Source of the DNA: Methylocystis parvus OBBP
GTDB lineage: Bacteria; Pseudomonadota; Alphaproteobacteria; Rhizobiales; Beijerinckiaceae
Length of the DNA stretch: 64,000 nucleotides
Assembly (NCBI RefSeq): GCF_027571405.1
Contig: NZ_CP092968.1
Span: forward strand, 2,294,001 to 2,358,000
Direction of reading: 5' to 3'
Positions 62,009-64,000 of this stretch are shown one piece after another. Under the pieces are notes generated by a model. That model was not told the DNA's origin. It did no database searches and was given only the letters and a program-made list of their open reading frames with translations. The position numbers were made by a program, and so were the translations under genes. Position 1 is the stretch's first letter. The number at the start of each line of letters is the position of its first letter.

Positions 62009-62286
62009 CGCTACGTCCACAGCGCCGCGCCCCAGCCGCCGGCCGTTTTCAAATATACCGGCCGCCGCTTCGTTCGCCGGGGGAGACTTGGACTGCGGCA
62101 GCGCTTCGCCACGGGCGACAACGCGCTCTATGTCGTGGCGGCCGGCTTGCTCATGCCTATCGCCAGCGACGCTATTCCAAGCGAAGGCGTTTCAGGAACA
62201 CTCTTTGATCCGGCTTGATTACGACAGGGTTTTGTATTCGTTTATTGGCTGGCGAACCCTGGGCCTCCCAACCAAGGGATAATTAA

Positions 62287-62490
62287 ATGCTTGATCTAAA
62301 ACTTACCGCGCTGCTCGACTTCCTCGTTAGCCTGGGAAGGTCAAAAGAGAAGGTCGAAACCCCTTGCGAAGAATTCGTCCCCTATGAGGGTCACGTTGAT
62401 CCGATAACCCGAAAGCAGGGAGCCTTGACGAAGGCGGAGCGCGCCACGCCTCACATAGATGAGGAAAAGCGCGCTCGCCGCGATGGCTAA
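62287..62490 (+). CDS. 67-aa hypothetical protein
   Basis: A hydrophobic start (MLDLKLTALLDFLVSLGR) and a soluble tail with FVPYEGHVDPITRKQGALTK and AERATPHIDEEKRAR. Codon use is normal. No family recognised. Confidence 0.45.
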   Translation: MLDLKLTALLDFLVSLGRSKEKVETPCEEFVPYEGHVDPITRKQGALTKAERATPHIDEEKRARRDG

Positions 62491-62494
62491 ACGC

Positions 62495-62710
62495 CTAAGC
62501 ATTTCCAGCGCCGCTTCGCGACATTGCGGCTATGAATTTTTTCAGCGCGTCGATCGCGAGGTCGGCGCCGTGCTGGATCTTGGCGCGACACTGAGCGATG
62601 AACCGTGTGCGCCTCGCAGCCGAGAGATTGGATGCGATTAGGGCGATGCTCTTGAGCTTTCCGACGATGACATCGATTCGCGCGGCGAATTCAGGCGGCA
62701 CAGTCATCAT
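62495..62710 (-). CDS. 71-aa hypothetical helical protein
   Basis: MMTVPPEFAARIDVIVGKLK and IALIASNLSAARRTRFIAQC suggest a helical, weakly hydrophobic protein. It lies opposite the surrounding + strand genes, with no strong ribosome site. Uncertain. Confidence 0.3.
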   Translation of the reverse strand: MMTVPPEFAARIDVIVGKLKSIALIASNLSAARRTRFIAQCRAKIQHGADLAIDALKKFIAAMSRSGAGNA

Positions 62711-63097
62711 GCCGACCGCCTCGCCGCTTCGCCCTGCCTTTTGTTGTTCGCCGAGACACGAGAATCGACATAGAGTACCGTCTCACCTCGCGTGATTTCC
62801 GGGCGCACGGTCACGCCCGGCGCGTTGTTGTTGATCGTGACCTTCGGCGTGAAAGCAGGGCTGTGCTGAGTTGCTGTGCTGATCTGAGAAGCCTGCTGCT
62901 CTCACGACGACGATGCGAAAGCATCGACCAGCCCTTGGATGGGCAGGCCAACAATCGTGGAGTTCACGCCTGATTTTACGGGGATACGGTAAGGTATTGG
63001 AGGCCGCGCGTCGCCAATTCAGGAGCAAGAAGCGAAGATTTTGACGTCTTATCCGTGATTTGACATGGCGATCGCCACGTAATTATCATCCGGCGCC
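62711..63097. other. Gap without a clear gene
   Basis: Fragments of open frame only. The region before 63098 may hold the promoter of the DUF1538 pair. Confidence 0.3.
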
Positions 63098-63793
63098 ATG
63101 GTATCGCTGCTCACCGAGAATTTACTTAATGTCCTGAAGGCTGTTGCGCCCCTGACGGCCGTCGTGAGCCTGCTTCAGTTTACCGTCATCCACGCGCCGG
63201 AAGCGTTGTTTCTTCAGTTCCTCACGGGATCGGCGCTCGCGATCGTCGGCATGGCGCTGCTTTTTTCCGGCATCGACTTCGGCATTTTGCCCATGGGTCG
63301 TTTTGTCGGGGCGGCTCTGCCGGAGAAGGGCTCGCTGGCGCTGATCGTCGCCGTGTCCTTCGCGCTGGGCTTCGCGACGACGGTCGCCGAGCCGGATGTG
63401 CTCGTGCTCGCCGGGCAGGTGGACGCGGCGTCGCGCGGCGCCATGTCCAGACAGACGGTTGTCTATGTTATCGCCCTTGGCGTCGCCGTCCTGACGGCGG
63501 TTGCGATGGTAAGGATCGTCGCCGGGTGGCGGATGAAATATCTGCTCGCGGCCGCCTACCTTGTCGCGCTCATTCTGTCGGCTTTCGCTCCGGTCGAGTT
63601 CGTCTCGCTGGCCTTCGACGCCGGCAGCGTCACGACCGGCGCGCTTTCGGCGCCGGTCATGATTTCTCTCGGGATCGGTCTGAGCTCCGTTCTGGCGGGT
63701 CGATCGAAAGTGTCCGACGGCTTCGGGCTGCTGGGCTTGGCCTCCATCGGGCCCATCATCGCCATATTGATCCTGGGGAGACTGCTTCCGTGA
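63098..63793 (+). CDS. DUF1538 membrane protein, first subunit
   Basis: 231 aa with about six hydrophobic segments. DUF1538 marks: LTAVVSLLQFTVIHAP near 18-33, LTGSALAIVGMALLFSGIDF near 48-68 with GILPMGRFVGAAL, and AEPDVLVLAGQV near 106-118. The family is a predicted membrane transporter, often made as two homologous proteins, which is what is seen here. Start overlap with the next gene (GTGA) indicates a complex. Confidence 0.85.
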   Translation: MVSLLTENLLNVLKAVAPLTAVVSLLQFTVIHAPEALFLQFLTGSALAIVGMALLFSGIDFGILPMGRFVGAALPEKGSLALIVAVSFALGFATTVAEPDVLVLAGQVDAASRGAMSRQTVVYVIALGVAVLTAVAMVRIVAGWRMKYLLAAAYLVALILSAFAPVEFVSLAFDAGSVTTGALSAPVMISLGIGLSSVLAGRSKVSDGFGLLGLASIGPIIAILILGRLLP

Positions 63794-64000
63794 ACGAGAC
63801 GCTGCTCGTCGAAGGCCGCGCCGCATTCGCGAATGTCGTCGAAGCGGTCGGGCCGCTCGTCGCGGCTTTCCTCGCCTTCCAGTTCTTTTGGCTCAAATTG
63901 CCGCGCAAGGAGGTCGTCGACGTTCTCATCGGAACCGCAATGGCGTCGGTCGGACTGTTGTTGTTTCTGGTCGGGATGGAAATCGGGTTCCTGCCCTTTG
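63790..64000 (+). CDS. DUF1538 membrane protein, second subunit, cut by window end
   Basis: From GTG 63790 overlapping the upstream stop. The 70 visible residues repeat the first subunit's start: ANVVEAVGPLVAAFLAFQFF and LIGTAMASVGLLLFLVGMEI with GFLPF. It is therefore a paralogue of the first protein and its likely partner. Confidence 0.85.
   Translation, partial: MNETLLVEGRAAFANVVEAVGPLVAAFLAFQFFWLKLPRKEVVDVLIGTAMASVGLLLFLVGMEIGFLPF

Noticed and set aside
62009..62218. Open + strand frame with protein-like text but no start codon
   Set aside because: It begins after a stop without ATG, GTG or TTG near a ribosome site. Probably a remnant.
1..64000. CRISPR arrays, tRNA or rRNA genes, and phage att sites
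   Set aside because: Looked for regularly spaced direct repeats and conserved RNA segments by eye. None seen, though a covariance-model search would be decisive.

Overview
The window looks like an accessory, gene-shuffled part of the genome of a GC-rich alphaproteobacterium of the Hyphomicrobiales. A methanotroph of the Methylocystis/Methylosinus kind is my best guess, because of the copper theme (CopA, Cus-type tripartite pump, PCu(A)C chaperone, bufferin with SigF/NrsF) and the bacteriohemerythrin. No methane monooxygenase, rRNA, tRNA or CRISPR array is present, so this assignment is inference.

Layout. 1-8.56 kb: a minus-strand family of very long repeat/calcium-binding secreted proteins. 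There is one gene cut by the window edge, one of 867 aa and fragments of another. Two near-duplicate 240-aa genes of unknown function precede them, with two tiny coupled genes and an AT-rich membrane-protein gene. 8.57-9.43 kb: an intact IS5-family element inserted at the stop codon of the next gene. 9.4-12.2 kb: an internally duplicated unknown protein, then an RTX-activating acyltransferase with a broken RTX partner. 12.2-13.5 kb: gene graveyard (transposase tail, MFS pseudogene, LysR tail). 13.5-17.6 kb: LysR with divergent DoxX and flavodoxin genes, then hipBA with three phased palindromes. 17.7-22.7 kb: MarR, RND permease, adaptor. 23.2-32.1 kb: copA, then a convergent ytkA-like/cusC/cusB/cusA operon and a Cys/His-rich exported protein. 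32.7-39.6 kb: a second tripartite RND pump with a divergent TetR. 39.9-40.7 kb: DUF1778/GNAT toxin-antitoxin pair. 41.2-44.9 kb: a regulator-GST fusion, a monooxygenase-ECF41 pair with a recombinase scar, and a membrane protein.

44.9-48.7 kb holds a Crp/Fnr regulator and a bufferin locus: bufA behind a SigF-type promoter, a truncated bufB, no bufC, then sigF-nrsF. 48.8-53.1 kb holds a MarR gene and four TATCGT/ACGATA-type palindromes. They sit next to two small-peptide genes, an uncharacterised exported two-cysteine protein and a PCu(A)C copper chaperone, and look like one small regulon. 53.3-57 kb: a decayed response regulator, small genes, and bacteriohemerythrin with a 36-aa membrane peptide behind a perfect FNR/FixK box. 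57-64 kb: a divergent FolD, a substrate-binding protein beside a kinase/cyclase gene wrecked by frameshifts and a deletion, several very small genes, and a split DUF1538 membrane-protein pair.

The recurring themes are metal and drug export under local regulators, and repeated gene truncation and fusion. Genes with the best chance of being undescribed are the 1-8 kb duplicated locus, the 49.3-53.1 kb operator-sharing group and the hemerythrin-linked 36-aa peptide.
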